From assembly GCA_964485635.1 (NCBI GenBank), contig CAZAJS010000008.1:1-29641 (forward strand): a DNA stretch of 29,641 nt, given 5' to 3'. Shown in pieces: positions 28,085-29,641 of this stretch; the first letter of the stretch is position 1, and every line of letters begins with the position of its first letter. The stretch comes from CAZAJS01 sp964485635 (GTDB lineage: Bacteria; Pseudomonadota; Gammaproteobacteria; Francisellales; Francisellaceae). The notes beneath the pieces are model-generated. The model was not told where the DNA came from. It worked only from the letters and a program-made list of their open reading frames with translations, and ran no database searches. A program made the translations under genes and the position numbers.

Positions 28085-28796
28085 TGTTTATAATGATATG
28101 AATAGTCTCATTGATAATATGGTCCAGCGATTAATCGCTTATTCCCATTGTCAACAAGCCACAATCCACATTGCATTATCAGGTGGCAATACGCCTAAAA
28201 GGCTTTTTGAGGCAATTAAAATAGCAGATGCTTGTTATCATATTGATTGGTCGCGTTTGCATTTTTGGTGGATTGATGAGCGTTGTGTTTCTTACCGTCA
28301 TGAAGAAAGTAATTATGGAACTGCAAAACGGTATTTGTTTGATCATGTGAATATTAATTTAAATCATTTGCATCCATTTAATGTGGAAAGGCCCGCTGAA
28401 CAATCAGCAATTGACTATGTACAACAAATGCGGCAATCAATCCCCTTAAGTCAAAATGGCTTTCCTATATTTGATTGGGTTTGGCTTGGAATGGGGGCTG
28501 ATGGGCATGTAGCTTCTATTTTTCCCCATGGTGTGTCAATTGATAGTTTAAAATGGGCTGAAGCGACTTATCACCCAGAAACTAATCAATCAAGAGTTAC
28601 CTTAACGCTAGCTGTGATTAATCAAGCAAAACGTATTGATATGTTAGTCTCAGGGCGGGCAAAAGCCAAAATGGTGCAAAAAATCTTATCAAATAATGTG
28701 GCAGTTGACTATCCAGCGCGTTATGTGCAACCAGAAACAGGCCAATGTGTATGGCATTTAGATCAAAAAGCTGCTGGTTTAATATCAAATGATTGA
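28074..28796 (+). CDS. pgl: 6-Phosphogluconolactonase
   Basis: Hydrolyses 6-phosphogluconolactone, the product of Zwf. 240 residues of the DevB/Pgl type: ALSGGNTPKRLFEAI, WWIDERCV with the SNYGTAKRYLF block, and LGMGADGHVASIFP. AGGAAAG at 28061-28067 lies 6 nt before ATG 28074, inside the end of zwf. pldA begins 18 bp after the stop in the same reading frame. Confidence 0.95.
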   Translation: MKINVYNDMNSLIDNMVQRLIAYSHCQQATIHIALSGGNTPKRLFEAIKIADACYHIDWSRLHFWWIDERCVSYRHEESNYGTAKRYLFDHVNINLNHLHPFNVERPAEQSAIDYVQQMRQSIPLSQNGFPIFDWVWLGMGADGHVASIFPHGVSIDSLKWAEATYHPETNQSRVTLTLAVINQAKRIDMLVSGRAKAKMVQKILSNNVAVDYPARYVQPETGQCVWHLDQKAAGLISND

Positions 28797-28814
28797 TCAT
28801 CAAGGATCTTAACC

Positions 28815-29641
28815 GTGAATGATCGTTTTCAGGTAAAACTGCCACGGGCTTTATCAAAAGTACCAATATTGTTTATTTTATCATGGCTTATCCCATTGAT
28901 AGGGAATGCAACACAAGTAGCATCATCAAAAAGTCATCATAACAATATGGTCCACGCTGGAACTCGTGCAACATCAAGCTCGATTTTTTTACCCTATAAA
29001 GCCAACTATGTATTACCTTTTTACTATACAGGCCTTAGGAATTCAACGTTACAAGGACCTGATGGATTAAAAAATTTACATACTGAAATCAATTTTCAAA
29101 TTTCATTGCAAGCAAAGATTTGGTCACATATCTTAGGAACAAACTGGTCATTATATGGCGCTTATACGCAACATGCTTTTTGGCAAGGGTATAATGAAAC
29201 CGCTTATTTTCGGGATACCAATTATGAACCCAGTGGCTTTTTTGCGTATCAATTAGAACAAAACTCGATTCATTTAAATAATGTTGCAATGGGATTAGTT
29301 CATCAATCAAATGGTCTAGGAGGCGATTTAGAGCGCAGTTGGAATCGTATTTTTGTTCGGTTTCTTTTTCAACCAAATCAACATTGGTTGATTCGAGTCA
29401 AACCTTGGATCCGTGTGCATAATGTTGGGGAAGGCAAAGACTATAATCCTGACATCGAGCATTATTTAGGCCATTATGCGATATATGTGTCTTATAAAAA
29501 ATATCATAATGTTTGGACGTTGCATTTGCAAAATAATTTAGAAAGTGGTTTCCAAAGAGGCACAGTTGAGGCCCGTTGGACTTTTCCGCTACATCAAGGG
29601 TTACGAGGCATGGTCAAAATCTTTACCGGTTATGGGCAAAG
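28815..29641 (+). CDS. pldA: Outer-membrane phospholipase A1 (OMPLA), 3' end outside window
   Basis: Calcium-dependent outer-membrane phospholipase that removes mislocalised phospholipids from the outer leaflet. 275 residues are visible, still open at the edge; E. coli PldA has 289. The start is GTG 28815, with AAGGAT at 28802-28807; the only upstream in-frame codons lead straight to the pgl stop, and no ATG fits. Signal peptide about residues 1-32 (basic, then hydrophobic, ending GNA). OMPLA motifs: YTQHAFWQGY, FRDTNYEP, and the catalytic region GLVHQSNG...RSWNR with His163, Ser165 and Asn177 matching the His142-Ser144-Asn156 triad. Likely the last or a late gene of the glyS-zwf-pgl transcript. 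Confidence 0.95.
   Translation, partial: MNDRFQVKLPRALSKVPILFILSWLIPLIGNATQVASSKSHHNNMVHAGTRATSSSIFLPYKANYVLPFYYTGLRNSTLQGPDGLKNLHTEINFQISLQAKIWSHILGTNWSLYGAYTQHAFWQGYNETAYFRDTNYEPSGFFAYQLEQNSIHLNNVAMGLVHQSNGLGGDLERSWNRIFVRFLFQPNQHWLIRVKPWIRVHNVGEGKDYNPDIEHYLGHYAIYVSYKKYHNVWTLHLQNNLESGFQRGTVEARWTFPLHQGLRGMVKIFTGYGQ

Overview
The window is 29.6 kb of AT-rich bacterial chromosome. Every gene I can support lies on the + strand. The gene content is gammaproteobacterial: SecA with a C-terminal zinc finger, L21/L27, a PykA-type pyruvate kinase, an OMPLA phospholipase and a separate GlyRS beta subunit. Two features point toward the Francisella/Fastidiosibacter group. One is a tandem pair of LbtU/FupA-type outer-membrane proteins; the other is a tkt-gap-pgk-pyk-fba cluster that, from memory, has the same order in Francisella. 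A clade-3-type catalase, a POT peptide transporter and zwf-pgl suggest a relative rather than Francisella itself. The taxonomy is inference from gene content only.

Layout. (1) 1-3480: secA, cut at its 5' end by the window, then rplU-rpmA and a strong intrinsic terminator. (2) 3481-8712: a 361-bp intergenic region with a promoter and a weak Fur-like site, two paralogous LbtU/FupA-family genes, a small exported Gln-rich protein whose signal-peptide region contains a perfect 18-bp-arm palindrome, and lysS. (3) 8748-14031: five closely spaced genes: a FUSC-like membrane protein encoded as two overlapping ORFs, a choloylglycine-hydrolase-family protein with two apparent active-site substitutions, a 535-residue two-TM protein I do not recognise, and a small metallophosphoesterase. 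(4) 14037-20865: a good promoter followed by tkt-gap-pgk-pyk-fba. (5) 20891-24386: tRNA-Val(GAC), a 20-bp tandem repeat just upstream of a catalase gene, and a POT transporter ending in a clear terminator. (6) 24484-29641: glyS-zwf-pgl-pldA, with pldA running off the window.

How the genes fit together. The two carbohydrate clusters complement each other. Tkt-Gap-Pgk-Pyk-Fba cover lower glycolysis/gluconeogenesis and the non-oxidative pentose phosphate link, and Zwf-Pgl supply the first two oxidative pentose phosphate steps. The envelope genes (LbtU/FupA pair, FUSC pair, PldA, POT) suggest iron acquisition, efflux, outer-membrane lipid homeostasis and peptide uptake.

Most of the window is ordinary housekeeping DNA. 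The parts worth a second look are the palindrome at 6734-6772, the 20-bp repeat before the catalase gene, the atypical Ntn hydrolase and the unrecognised neighbours in 8748-13499. I did not find a clear new defence, mobile or secretion system.
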